NCBI GenBank assembly: GCA_946699065.1
Contig: CAMPDV010001191.1
Span: 1 to 64,000 of the forward strand
Direction of reading: 5' to 3'
DNA: 64,000 nt
DNA from: Loxodes magnus
Lineage: Eukaryota > Ciliophora > Karyorelictea > Loxodida > Loxodidae
The number at the start of each line of letters is the position of its first letter. Position 1 is the stretch's first letter. The translations under genes and the position numbers were made by a program. This document shows positions 14,301-26,276 of this stretch, piece after piece. The notes beneath the pieces are model-generated. The model was not told the DNA's origin. It saw only the letters and a list, made by a program, of their open reading frames with translations, and did not search any database.

Positions 14301-16430
14301 TTTCAAAATCTATAAAGAGTACGTTTATTTTATTGTAATTTTCTTAATAAAACTTATCATAAAAATTTATAAAAAACTACATAAATTTAATCTATACTAA
14401 AATTATCTTTTTCTTTCCTTAAAAAATTAGTAAATAAAACTATAATTTACCAAAAAAAAACTTGCAAATTATAAGTTAGAAATTCAATAATTTTTTTTCC
14501 AAAATTTAAAACTGGCTAAAACTATTAAAAAGCATTAAAAGCTAAAAAGAAAATTATAAGATGTAACTTTATATTAATTTTATCTAAATCTTAAAATTTT
14601 TTCTATCTAGAAATAAAAAAATGATTTTCTTTTTTTCTACGCAAACATAATCAAAAATAATCGAAATAACTAGTACTTAAATTAGTTAATTAAATATCAA
14701 AAAAACACTATTGCTTATATAAAATAACTTTTATATTTAAAGATATAAACATCTGTTATTTGAGTTAAATAATAAAAAATTATCAAAGAAATTTATAAAA
14801 AGTTGCTATTTTTATCACCAAAAATTTTAAATAAAATACTTTATTTTATTTAAAAAATACGAGATAAAATAAAAATATTTAAAATTTAAAAAGAATTTTA
14901 ATTAAACTTTTATTTTTTACTTTATTCGTCTTAAAAATTTAGTCAAATTCTTTTATCCTTTAAAGATTGACTCCACTTAATCTCATTTATAATATCAAGC
15001 TTTTATTTGTTTTTTGAATCATATCGAGAACTGGAATAATTAGACACAGAAATTAAAATAAGAACAAAAATAACTAATCAATAAATCAGAAGAAATAATA
15101 GAAATTAAAAAAAGCTGCAAAAATAAATTAATTAGAAAGAACGGAAAGAAAAAGGAAGATAAAAGAGGAAGTTAGTATATAAACTAAAATCCAAAAAGAA
15201 TAACTAAGAAACAATATTACTGGAATTACAAAAACTTCTATTATATTTTTGCAAGTAATTCATTAACCTAAAATTAAAATACTGGAAATGGCAAAGGTAG
15301 AAGCAAGAAGAAGATAGATATATCAGTAAATGAAAATAAGGAGATAAACATTTTTTATTATGCTTTTCTAGGATAAATTTATAAAATAAAAGAAGATAAA
15401 TACCGACAGAGGAATGAAACTAAAAATTAATGTATATTATATAAAACTTTTCAATTAAAACTTAATATTATGTAAAAATATTTATATCTTAAATTTTAAT
15501 ACATTAAAAATATCAAAATTAATTCATTTATATAAAAACTGATATGACTAAAGAAAAATCATAAAATGAAGTTTAAAATTAAAGAATAATTACTTTTTAA
15601 TAAATTAAATAAAAATTAAATATTATAAATATTTAGATAACTAAATATTTTAAAATTTTACTATAAAAAAGTCATTAAAATTGCTTAAAATAGGTTAGTT
15701 TTTATTAAAATATATTCTAAAAAAATTTAAAAAGAAAAGAAACTAAAGCATGAAGAAAAATGTAAAATTTTAACAAAGATTCAATTTAAAAGAAATTTTA
15801 TTAATTAACTTTAAAATAATATTTTTTATTGTTTGTCAAGTGTTTAAAACATAATTAGATTGTCCAGTTTTAAAATTGTTATTTCCTTAATCCAATAAAT
15901 TTTCTATTTATTGAAATAAATGTTTTAGAAATAAAAAATTGTCTTTTCTACTTCTTTAACGTAATAAATTCTTTCACACCTGGCATCAACCAATATAATT
16001 TTTCATTCATTTGAAATAACTATGACATAAAGGAACTAAATTATATAAAATTGCTTCTATAAATTTCTACATTGCACAAAATATAATTTATATCATTGAT
16101 TAAAGAATATTTTCTTTGTATATAGTTTTAAAAATCCTAATTTTAATTAATCAGTTATTATTTTTCCTAAAGCAAAATCCTTTATAATATTTAATAATAT
16201 CTTTGAATAATAGCTTTAATCTTTAAACCAAAGAATAACCTATAAAAAATATTAATACTATGCTAACTTACTTCAGTACGATTTTTCTTTATATTTTCAA
16301 TCAATAAGAGTTAGTTTAATTTTATATGTTTTTATTACTTATAAAATAATAAGGTAAGATAAGATAATTTATTACTGCAACGTAACTTTTATTTGGTTTG
16401 TCACGCATTAATTTATAAAAAAGTTAAAAA
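14300..16430. other. AT-rich body of the long repeat
   Basis: No motif or coding signal recognised. It aligns with 55.87-58.39 kb and, for 14.34-15.0 kb, with 37.08-37.66 kb, so it belongs to the repeat unit. Confidence 0.55.
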
Positions 16431-16439
16431 ATAATTGTA

Positions 16440-17110
16440 AGACTCATTAAAATCGTTCATTTCTTCTCTAGGTTCGTATCTTTTTATTGCATATATATGG
16501 CTGCTTATCTGACCTTCTTTTTACGGCTGGTATCTTACTCCAATTTCAGTTCTTACCAAGCAATTGTTTGATTCTTCTTCTTTGAGTATCTACAATTTAT
16601 TCGATAATTTTTCTCCACCAATTATTTTTCTTTTATATAATTCACCTTTAGATGTACACCAAACTTTGGTTACATTTTTTCAGAAATTTTTATTTTCGTA
16701 CTTTTGAAATTTACGGTATCTCAAACAATTCTTTTTTATGATCCCTATTTTCTTCAGATTCAGCACATAATTGGTCTTCTTTTATTTCTTGATTAATTAT
16801 CTGTTATTTTTCTGCTTGAAAAATATTTAAATTTGACTATTCTATCTCCATTGGATCATGTATAGCTTTAATCATATCTTGCTCGTGATTTAATTAATTA
16901 ATATTTCGAATTTCCTAAATTTTATTTTTAATTTCTTGAATAACTAGATGTGTTAAGGATTTTAATCTCGGTTCTGTGTTCAGTGTTTCATTATCATTTC
17001 GGGAGTTAGTTGATTTTTATATTTAGGCTGTTTATTTGCTAAATTAGTTGCTGCATTGCATCCTAAAGTTTTTATTCTCAGACTATAAAGATAAAATTTC
17101 AATTAAGGTA
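16440..17110 (-). CDS. Unidentified basic protein, family P, copy a (possible Myb-like domain)
   Basis: With ciliate reading, the minus strand encodes a charged protein. It runs from a Gln/Asn-rich stretch through HDPMEIEQS, a Cys/His-containing acidic patch (CAESEENRDHKK), FLKKCNQSL and an aromatic basic helix region NNWWRKIIEQIVD. It ends in LLGKNWNWSKIPAVKRRSDKQ with two TGA codons nearby. The W-x(n)-W-S-K-I-x(n)-R-S-D-K-Q layout resembles a Myb/SANT helix-turn-helix, a tentative match. PMEIE also precedes the zinc knuckle of the gag element at 30.95 kb, so this may instead be a gag-type ORF with a degenerate knuckle. A near-identical copy lies at 58.40-59.07 kb. Start and end are undefined. 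Confidence 0.4.
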
Positions 17111-17159
17111 CTTATTGTTAGTTAGAAGATTGATTTTAGGTTAATTGTTTCATAGGAAT

Positions 17160-17760
17160 CATTTTATTTAAATAATAGTACTTTATTATATATAATTCAT
17201 TTTTTAAATGGATTCTGGCTTCTATTCGACCGAGTAGACAATCTGGTTCAGTCATTCGGCATTGCAAGTACTCTTGCAATAGATATCACCACAAATAAGT
17301 AAGGATAGGCCCATTGTGTGATAAGCCTTACTCGTTTGAATGTTCTCTCTATCGGTACGAGAGATCGACTAGAGGAAACAGAAATCCAGATTTCAGAGTT
17401 ATCCTGATTTTACATATCGCTATTCTGATCAGGAATTATAAAACAAAAAAGATATGACTGAGATAAAAAACAATTATTTATTAGAAGAAATAACCTGATT
17501 GAATCATTTGACGTAAATATTGGAATGTTCTCGAACCCTTCTAACTCCAGCCTTTGGAAGAATTACAAGAAATTGAAGAGTGAAGGCAATCAATTTTGGT
17601 TATAAAAACGGAGAAGAAGTAAAGAGACCAGATGAAGAAAGAAACATTTCTTATCGATTATTAATAATTAAATTTGGTTTCTTTATTTTTTCGAAGTGAA
17701 CAAAACAATGGTGGTACCACGCTAATTTAATTAATTTATTAATCTATATTATTTTCACGC
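17160..17760 (+). repeat. SINE-like structured repeat S2, copy a
   Basis: About 0.55-0.6 kb, repeated at 59.11-59.72 kb (same orientation, in the duplicated unit) and inverted at 22.59-23.13 kb. The head contains the 8-bp hairpin ATTGCAAG-TACT-CTTGCAAT, a long-range stem AGTAAGG/CCTTACT, and TCTCT/AGAGA. The 3' end has TTTGGTTTC pairing with GAAGTGAAC, and the palindrome GTGGTACCAC. It ends in CTAATTTAATTAATTTATT. No protein is evident; a transcribed structured RNA mobilised as a SINE is the likeliest reading. Confidence 0.65.
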
Positions 17761-18135
17761 ATTATCAAACTAACCACTTTAAAATTTATGTTTATGACTA
17801 TCTCTTCTGTTTCCTTTTTTTTTAAATTAAACGTTCTTGCATAAGATACTTGGCAGATTATTGTTTACTTAAACTGCATTTATTAAAATTCTCCTATTAT
17901 ACTTATCTCAAAGCGCTTAATTTATAGATTTCTATTCTTCAACCTTTATTTATAGTAATTCGATTATATAAATTTCTTATTTCTTCAATTTATCATAAAG
18001 TTTTCAATATATTTGCTAATTAGTTTAAAATTTTATCTCTTATATTTCTATTCTCCTAAAAATCTGCAATTTTTTATTTAGTGTTCTATTTTCTTACAAT
18101 ATCAACGTGTTTTAATTCTTTTAATACTATATATT

Positions 18136-18552
18136 TATTTATAAAATGGATATCGGCCGCTTCAACCAAACTAGTAAGTAATCTGGTGCAGTGTATTGCA
18201 TTGCGAGTAATCTCGCACTAGATGCCACCACGGGGAAGGGTGGATAAGTTTTGTTGAGACATACTTATTTTACCCCGAGGGTTCTCTCAAGCAGTATGAA
18301 AGTTTGATCGACGGGCCTTCTAATTATCGACTTAATAACTATCTCTTATTTGGACCTTATTCAAGGAGATTGAAGCATTTGATTCAAGATTTAAGACTAA
18401 TTTTTAATAAGAAGATTCCCCATTTGGAGAAACTGACATGACTCATCAGACCTCTAGAATTTAGCAAGAAACATGAGAACATTTTTTTAATATTAATATT
18501 GAAAGAGCTGCGTGCCAATGAGGTGCTACGTGCTCTATAATAATTTTTATTT
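18136..18552 (+). mobile_element. SINE-like element S1, copy a (insertion)
   Basis: About 0.42 kb, and absent from the matching site in copy II (60095-60102), so it is a discrete insertion. It is flanked by ATTTATTTATAA on both sides. The head has GCGAG-TAAT-CTCGC, at the same place where S2 has GCAAG-TACT-CTTGC, followed by AGATGCCACCAC. A GATAAGT/ACTTATT stem comes next. The tail is AGAGCTGCGTGCCAATGAGG plus TGCTACGTGCTCT, then ATAATAATTTTTATTTA, the same hairpin that ends the LINE at 40.58 kb. A second full copy lies at 26.77-27.18 kb. Confidence 0.75.
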
Positions 18553-18689
18553 ATTTATAAGTTGGGATTTTAAATTTTATATTTCATATGATTATTAAAG
18601 TTATCTGAATTTATTGATTATTTACTCTCTTTTAAATATTTATCTGAATATTGATATCATTAAAATATATTTTTAAATTTTGTTTAAAT

Positions 18690-19868
18690 AAATAAATTTG
18701 ATTATAGAGCGCGTAGCAGCTCGTTGGTTCACAGCTCTTTATATATCTCAATATATGTCCGTTTCTTCAAGTAAGCCTTCAGGTAATTAAATTAAATTAA
18801 ATTTAAGTTATTCAGAGAAGGGATTGTTTTCTTAATAGTATCCTACTCCCTATCCAACTGATAGGTACTTGTACTCTTGGTGGTCTGTTCCTCCACTCAC
18901 TTTCAAGTCTTCGCAGTGGATTGCTCCGAATATTGCTTTTCTTCCTATAAATATTCCCACTGCTAGTTGGGTAGAATTAGGTTAGTTCGTTTCAAATTTT
19001 CTTTTGGATCTCTTTTCTTTATCTGCATTTCCTTCAGAGATGGTTTATTCTTCCATATATAAAACATTTTTTCTTAAAGTATCTTTCTTTAGTTAATTCG
19101 ATTTGTTTATTCTAGACCTCTTCCAACTCCATTGGAACGGAGTGTGCTGTCTAGATCTTGATATAATTCTTGATATTCTCCATTTTAAGGTTAATATTGT
19201 TTTCAATTTTCTCTAACTTGATGTGCATTTTCTCGTTCATATCATATAGCTATTCCAACTGCCTGTCGAATTCGTCAATTCGAATATTCATGGCAGCTTA
19301 GTTTTTGTTTCTAGGAGCATGCATCTCCTCGTCGTCCAGGTGTCATTGTTGTTCTTGGGCAAGCTCCATAACTTATTTCTCCAGGTCTTAGTTCTAATTA
19401 ACGCTATTATTAATTTAGCCATTTCCTCTTTAGCCATTCCGAGTATTTGTTCCTTGTTTATCTCACCGAGCCCATATATGGTGAGAAGTTCCGAATTTGC
19501 GTCTGAAAGTCGCTTATCTTCTGCTTCTTTGGAAGATTTTCCGTTGAGGTAGTAGCATGGCTATGTTTCTGAGGTTGTCTGGGAGGAGTTGTTTAGAGTT
19601 ATTTTTAGGTCTTCAAGGGAGAATGTTATTATTAGAGGGTCTAGGTTTGGGTTTTAGTCTTTAGAACTTCCTGCTTCCTCTCCTCCTTTTAGACTTTGGA
19701 GGAGGTGGTGTAGAAGCCTTTCTTAAGACCTTACATATTTTTTTTTAACCTTCAGGTAATAGAAATTTTTCTCTTATTAGTTACATATCTTCCTCACTTT
19801 CCTCAATGTTAACTCTTGTTCTTCTGTCTTCTATCTATCTACGCTTTATTAGATCTTTATTGTAAGTT
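18690..19868 (-). mobile_element. 5'-truncated LINE tail containing a nested gag-only element
   Basis: Copy II reads straight across this site (near 60229-60240), so the whole block is an insertion. Its outer parts (18692-18775 and 19749-19862) are the last 200 bp of the LINE found at 40.57-40.77 kb, minus orientation. They include the terminal hairpin GCGCGTAGCAGCTCGTTGG as seen on plus. It is split by the 961-bp gag element below. Reverse transcription that stopped early explains the 5' truncation. Confidence 0.75.
18788..19748 (-). mobile_element. Gag-only retroposon, family D, copy b
   Basis: 961 bp, inverted and nearly identical to 50855-51817. It is flanked by a perfect 12-bp direct repeat CCTTCAGGTAAT (18776-18787 and 19749-19760), a target-site duplication inside an older LINE tail. 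The minus strand starts with AAGAAAGGCTTCTACACC and ends in AATTTAATTTAATTTAATT. It encodes the gag-like protein described at copy a, with the CCHC box here at about 19026-19067. There is no room for endonuclease or reverse transcriptase, so it must be mobilised in trans. Confidence 0.85.
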
Positions 19869-20134
19869 AATAAAATTTAAATTACGAACTTATTTTTAAT
19901 AACATATTACTTGTCTTAAAATATTTTGCCTTATTTAATCAGGTTGCGTCTTAGAAAAGTAACTTAGTATAAGCGTTCCATTTTATTTTTAATATCACTA
20001 AAATATATAAATCTATTTTTATTTTCTGGACTTTTAAAAATATTGTTTTTCTTTTTTAACTTTTAAAGTTTTTATTTTTATTTAATTTTTGCTGTATTTT
20101 TAATATTATCCAACTTTTTTTTATCTTGATAAAT

Positions 20135-21660
20135 ATGAGAATTAAAAAAGCTTTCGTTTATATTTTTCTTTTAACTTCTTTTTATTTATTTTATATTTTC
20201 CTTTTTGCAATTTAGAAAGATAATTAGATTTAAGAAAAATTACTAAATGAAACTTATTTGATTAAAAAGCATGATTATTTAAATGCAAACTTAAAGAACT
20301 GAAGTAGTTAAAATTATCACTTTAAGAAACCTCTTTAACAACTTGACTAACTTAAATAAGATTTTGACTTTTTGAATTTTTAAAATGACTAAGAAACAAT
20401 TTAAAACTACGTGTTTTATAAAAATAGAAATTTAACCTTAAGCAAACAAATTTAAGATAACCTAAAATTACAAAATTTCAATAAATACTTTATTTCCAAC
20501 TTTTAATTCAATATCACATCAAACGAGACAGTTCATTCTCCTGTTTAAATTTTAGAATTTTACGATAAGTAAAGTAATTGTGTAGCAATTGATGCTAAAG
20601 AGATGTGATAAAGATAAACTCTTTAAAAGAATAGATATTTAACAGTTGCAAGTAACTCTAATTATTCGGTGACAATGCCTTTTATTACAATTTTTTATGA
20701 TTTATGTGGATGAAACACTGTATTCTTTTAGTATAATAATTTGGAAGAATGAGAAAATGAAAAGCAATAAAGAGTCTTAAATTTTCTAAAATATAGGAAG
20801 GTTAAAATAGTTTATTACAATATAACTAAACCTAAAACTTTTAAATCAAAGGCAGAATAAAAATCATGACATTAAAACTAAAGATTATGAATTCCTTTAT
20901 TCTTTAAGCCACAAGATTTATTACTGTAAACTGACGGTGATACTGCACTTGCAAATTGCGAATTTCTCAGAAGTCCTGAACATAATAAATATAAGTTTGT
21001 TCATTTCTGAAAAAATTCTTACGGAAATTAATAATAATGATAATTTTATGATGAAAAGGTTAATTAACGTTTACTCTTTTATTCCTTATCTTACAAGGCT
21101 CAAGATTATGTTTAACTTTTCTTTAATGATACAGATAAGTTTACATGAGATGCAAATAAAAAATTTGAATATATTTAGAAAAACATGTAAACTATACATG
21201 CAGGACCATCTTGAGAAGGATATGATGAGCTTTATACGTCGAGTTTACTTGAAAAGTGAGAAAAACTTTAATTTAATAAAACTTGACTAGATTAGTTTTA
21301 TAAATAAAATAACATTAATGAAACTGATTAGCTACTATTCTATGGGTAAAAAAGAAAACTTTTTTCTAGAAAACGTTTATATATTTAAAAGCCTGCAAAT
21401 TGATGTTTTCAATTATTATAAGTTAAGAATTGAAAAAGTATACAACAATTTTTAGTATATTGTGATCTTTTGCATTTTTAGTTTAGAATTTACAATTAAT
21501 TATAATGAATTTATACTATAAGACTTGGTTGCAATTTTAGAAGAGAATTACTTGATATTGCATACTTTGCAGCAAAAGATAGAGAAACTAAAAATAAAGA
21601 TTGGGAGGATATCATAAAGTATTTGACTCAAAGATAGCATGATTAAAACAGCAGATAAAA
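20135..21660 (+). CDS. Secreted protein of unknown function, family U, copy 1
   Basis: Starts MRIKKAFVYIFLLTSFYL, a clear signal peptide. Read with TAA/TAG = Gln and TGA = Trp, the frame runs over 490 codons to DWEDIIKYLTQ (Trp codon 21602-21604) and stays in phase with copy 2. The two copies differ by net 3 nt up to the TWL site and net 6 nt from there to DWEDI. Landmarks: SNETVHSPVQILEF, AIDAKEM[W], MPFITIFYDLCG[W]N, KPKTFKSKAEQKS[W], TDGDTALANCEFLRSP, HF[W]KNSYG, GPS[W]EGYDEL, LGCNFRRELLDIAYFAAKD. It has several N-glycosylation sequons and no transmembrane segment beyond the leader. CAA at 21101 is TAA in copy 2, and TGA at 21284 is TGG in copy 2. The C-terminus cannot be fixed because no stop is identifiable. 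No known family recognised. Confidence 0.65.
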
Positions 21661-22590
21661 ATCTTATTTAATTAAATATAAATATAAAAATCATAAAACA
21701 CTTCATTCAATTAGCATTAATAATTCATAGTATTTTTTAAAAAAAGTTTAGATAAAATAAAAAATGATAAAAAGCAGAGTTAAATATAAAACTTAAATGA
21801 GTTTTTTATAAATTAGATTGAATAAAATAGACGTAAAGTGAAAAATTGTAGCAAAATATTTTATAATAAATAATATAAGAAATAGTCAATAAGAAAAAAT
21901 TAATCAAATAAATTAAAAAACACTGAAGGTATCATTATTTTATTTATAAATATAGCAAAGGATTTTATATTATCTTCTCTAAGCAAGCATATTATTTACA
22001 TATATTATATATTTTAAAGCTTTTTAATTTTTAATTTATATAAAAGTAAATTAAAAAATTAATTTTTATCTTTAGTAAAATTCATAAAGTTTGAGAATAT
22101 TTAGTTAATAGTAAAAAGTTGACCAATTAAAAAAATCAAATTTATCAAGTATTATTTTAATTAATTTAAATTTGAAAAATATAATGGAAAAATAGATTAG
22201 CAAAGATTCAATAAAATGTAAAATTCCTCTGAGAAAATTATTTGGAAGTAGTTTTAAAGGATAAATAATTAAGTCTATAATTTTTTTAAAATGAATATTC
22301 ATATTTAAAAGAGTTTAAATAATATATTTATAGTATTTGGAGAATATAATTAAAAACATTGTTATCTGTTATTTTAAATCTGAAAATGCTCATATTTGGG
22401 CATAATTGTAAAATTATAAAAGACAAAAGAACAGTTTTTACGTTGGAAATTAATCCTTTTTTGCAAATTAAAAATGATAATTTGTTAATTTTAAAAAAAG
22501 TGAGAAAATTAAGAAGTTTTGTTAAAAATTTAAAGGAAAAATAAAAATAAGAAAATATCTTAAATATAATAGGATAACTAAATTTATAGA
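21660..22590. other. AT-rich DNA; first ~250 bp is 3' flank shared by family U
   Basis: 21660-21900 matches the sequence 3' of the minus-strand family U copy (about 30.14-30.38 kb), so the repeat unit extends beyond the protein. No gene recognised in the rest. Confidence 0.5.
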
Positions 22591-22591
22591 T

Positions 22592-23130
22592 AAATTAATT
22601 AATTAAATTAACATGGTACCACTATTGTTTGGTTCGCCTCGAAAAAATAAAGAAACCAAATTTAATTATTAATAATCGATAAGAAATGTTTCTTTCTTCA
22701 TCTGGTCTCTTTACTTCTTCTCCATTTTTATAATCAAAATTGATTGCCTTCACTCTTCAATTTCTTGTAATTCTTCCAAAGGCTGGAGTTAGAAGGGTTC
22801 GAGAACATTCCAATATTTACGTCAAATGATTCAATCAGGTTATTTCTTCTAATGAATAATTGTTTTTTATCTCAGTCATATCTTTTTTGTTTTATAATTC
22901 CTGATCAGAATAGCGATATGTAAAATCAGGATAACTCTGAAATCTGGATTTCTGTTTCCTCTAGTCGATCTCTCGTACCGATAGATAGAACACTCAAACA
23001 AGTAAGACTTATCACACAATGGGCCTATCCTTACTTATTTGTGGTGATATCTATTGCAAGAGTACTTGCAATGCCGAATGACTGAACCGGATTACCTACT
23101 CGGTCGAATAGAAACCAGAATCCATTAAAA
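22592..23130 (-). repeat. SINE-like structured repeat S2, copy b (inverted)
   Basis: Reverse complement of the S2 copies at 17.16 and 59.11 kb with scattered substitutions. The hairpin ATTGCAAG/CTTGCAAT, the AAGTAAG/CTTACTT stem and the GGTACCAC box are preserved. It lies outside the long repeat, so it marks an independent insertion of S2 and lets the element ends be placed at about 22.60 and 23.13 kb. Confidence 0.7.
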
Positions 23131-26100
23131 AATGAATATATTATTATTTTTTTTCAAATGGAAAAGTTCTTATATAAATATCTTTAATTTTTTGAATTTT
23201 CTTTTAAACTTTTATTAATTTTCACTATTATTAAGCATTTTTCTTATAAATGATTCTGTTACGAAAAAATAAAGAATGATTTTCTTAATCTTAGTAGAAG
23301 AAAAAAATTAAAAAAATTAACAAATAAAATTTCATTTATTTTCTGTTTTTCTGTTTTCCTTTTAAATTTTATCTTTTAAAAAAATTAATTTTTAACAAGT
23401 TTTGGATTTTCTAAAAATTTTTAGAAAATTTAAACTTTAAATTAAAATATTTTTTTGCTAAATTATAGTTTTTTTAATTTAAAATTTTTAAATATTAAAA
23501 GATCAAATAGAGAGATTTTTAATTTAATTTAATTTAATTTAATTTTTATTTTATAGATATTTATTATATTTTTCAAAAGAAAATTTCAACAAAAAAAAAC
23601 ATAATTATTAGCTTTATAGGTAATAAACTGTGTTTTTTAGAGATTAAAATACAGGTTTACACAATTTTTTAAAGCATAATAATTAATCTTAACTTTTTAA
23701 TTAGAATACTAACAAAAATGAATTAACTCATTTTTAAAATTACTTGGTTTTAATAATTTTGTGATACATTTATTTTTTATTATTTAAATTGGAATGATAC
23801 AACTTAAAAAGACAAAAGTAATTTTGAATTTTATATAGAAAAATCCCTAAGATTATAATTATATTTTTTATTTATTAAAGATAATGGCTGTGTTTAATAA
23901 AATTAATTATTTTTAAAAATAAGGAATTCTTTTGTTAAAGTGCTAAATTATTTTATTTTAATCAAATAGTCAAATCAATTTGTTGAAATTTCAATAGACA
24001 GAGTATAAAAATTTTTAAATAAAAAAGCAAAAATGTTAAATTTAATTAAATAAATTGGAGAAAAAAGATAGAAAAATAATAAAAAACTTAATAAATGAAA
24101 ATATTAAGAATAAATATTTATCATTAATTTTATGAAGAAAAAAAATAGAAAAATGAAAAATAAAAAAATGATATAATAATCTTGAGAGAAAAAAATTTCT
24201 TTGCTTAAAAAATCAGCATTAAGAATTTATAAAAAGATAAAGCTTAAAAGAATAAATTTTCTAAACAAAATAAATAAATTTGATTTATTAATTCTTAAAA
24301 AATAATAAGTTTATTTCATAAAGTAAATATCAAGTTCATAATATTAAAATTAAACATAAAATAACAAAGAATGCTAAAAATAGATTTAAGAAACTAAGCT
24401 TAGTAAAATAAAAAATTATTGAAATAAAATTGCTTTTTATATTCAAAAATTTATAAAATATAAGAAAATTTTTAATTTATAAGATTGCATAAAAGTAAAT
24501 GTTTTTTAATTTAAAAAATTATATAAACATATAGTAAAAATAATAAAATATAAGCTTCCAAAAGAAAAAAAACAATTAGATTGTGTCAGAAAAAATAAGA
24601 TAAAAAATCGTTTAAAATAAATAAATTTCAAATGCAGGTATAAATTTTAAATTTTTTAGGAAAACAAATTAAAATTAAAATAATAAATCAAAAATTAAAA
24701 ATTAAAAATTCAATGAGAATATATCTATGTTGAAAATTATAAATTAATTGTTTGAAAAAATAAAACAAAAACTTTCTAGGAACATAGAAAAATATGGAAA
24801 ATCAAAATGATAATAAATATCTTTTTAAATATTATATAAAGCTTTAATTCTTAAGATTAAAATATACAAGATAAACTAATATAGAAATTTAATCATTTTA
24901 TAAATTTAAAAAAGAAATTGTATATTTAATAAGTAAATAAAATCAAAGAATATCTGAAATAAAAGATTGAAAGTAAAATAATAAAAATAAGATATTTAAA
25001 TATTTTTAAAGTAGTTGCTATAATTAAAGATGATATAGTTTTCAAATTATTAATTTAAATTAAATTAAGATATAGATTTACTAAAATGATTAAACACAGT
25101 TTAATAATTTCTCTCAATTTCTTATTTCTCCTGATTTTATTCAAGTTATATTTCTATCTTTTGTTATTTTTGCTTATTTTATAAATTAATTTTACCTTTT
25201 TATTGATGCATTTTACATTTTAAAGGAAAGGTGACTTCTATTATAGATTTAAAGCTTTTAAATATTTACTTTTATTTTATTTTTCACTGAGTTTTTAGTA
25301 ATAAGATGAAGATATAAAATTAAGTGATTTTTAAATGCTTAATATGATTTATAATGTATTATTAAGAAATACATTTAAAATTAAAAATAAACTATTTTTA
25401 GCATTTATTATTGAAATAAAAGAAAAATTTAATTTTATTAAATAATATTAAATTTACAAAAAGACATTCAAACATATTTTATTTACGTTAATTTGATTGA
25501 TACTATGAAAATTATTATTGATCTCTTTCAATTCTCTTAGTAAATAAAATTATGAAACTATAGAAAAATATGGAAAAATCAAATTAAATTTTTATTTAAT
25601 TATTTTATAAGAAATAAATTAAAATTTATGATTGCGTTAAATATCTAAAATTCAACAATTTCTTTATATAAAAATTGACTTGCTAACCTCTTAATTAAAA
25701 TTACATTATTTTAAATTTTTTAATAATAAACATGTTTAATTAAAAATAAAGTTTAATTTTAAATTATAAAAATGAAAACCTGGAAATAAAATATTACAAA
25801 TTTACAAATTAGCAAACTTTATAAAATAAATTTACAGAATTTAAAAATATGTTTTGAATGATATAAATTAAAGAAAAATCGCAATAAACATATACTATAG
25901 TTTCAAAATATGAATAAATTATAAAAATAAATAATAAATAATATAATAGAAAGAAATTAGTTTAATATATAAAATGATTCATATTTATTAGCAAATAAAA
26001 TTAATACTTTTATCTATTAAGTAAATTTTTATGATAGAGGAATTAAAAAATTAAAAATTAAATAATTGAAATTAATATTCAAGATATCCTTTATCTAATT

Positions 26101-26270
26101 AGGAAAATTAAATGTTTTTTTTTAAAAACTTTTATTGAAAATCTAATGAAATATATAAATTGTGAAATCGATAATTTTCGTTAAATCATCATCCAAGTAT
26201 ATAATAATTAATAAACTTTTACCAAGACTAAAAAATTTTGTGGATTAATAAGCAAATAGCAAATAAATAA
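23130..26270. other. AT-rich DNA, no gene seen
   Basis: About 3.1 kb of very AT-rich sequence with a (TTTAA)n tract at 23519-23545. No motif, repeat partner or coding texture recognised. Confidence 0.6.
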
Positions 26271-26276
26271 ATTTAA

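Larger units (their letters stand above)
12083..20400 (+). repeat. Long repeat unit, copy I
   Basis: Colinear and highly similar to 53655-60770, and partly to 35820-37660. Matching landmarks include the AGACACAAGC block (12190 and 53762) and the AATATCAACGTG block (18100 and 60070). Relative to copy II, this copy carries two extra insertions (18123-18552 and 18690-19868) and lacks one (56798-57211). Relative to copy III it carries the 13.08-14.33 kb gag element. The unit ends with the start of the secreted-protein gene at 20135. Whether the unit is itself a transposon or a segmental duplication is not clear; I saw no terminal repeats. Confidence 0.85.

Noticed and set aside
18136-18552. S1 as a tRNA-, 5S- or 7SL-derived SINE
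   Set aside because: No A/B box pair, cloverleaf or recognisable 5S/7SL core could be seen, so the origin of the head is left open.
19319-19552. Plus-strand 77-residue frame
   Set aside because: Antisense to the gag frame of the 18788-19748 element.
12083-20400. Long repeat as a Maverick/Tlr-type DNA transposon
   Set aside because: No terminal inverted repeats, integrase, DNA polymerase or capsid motif was found in any copy.
22359-22544. 61-residue Lys-rich frame
   Set aside because: AT-rich filler with no motif and no conservation with another copy.
22790-22805. GGTTCGAGAAC, like a tRNA B box
   Set aside because: It is on the antisense side of S2, has no matching A box or cloverleaf, and is not kept in the other S2 copies.
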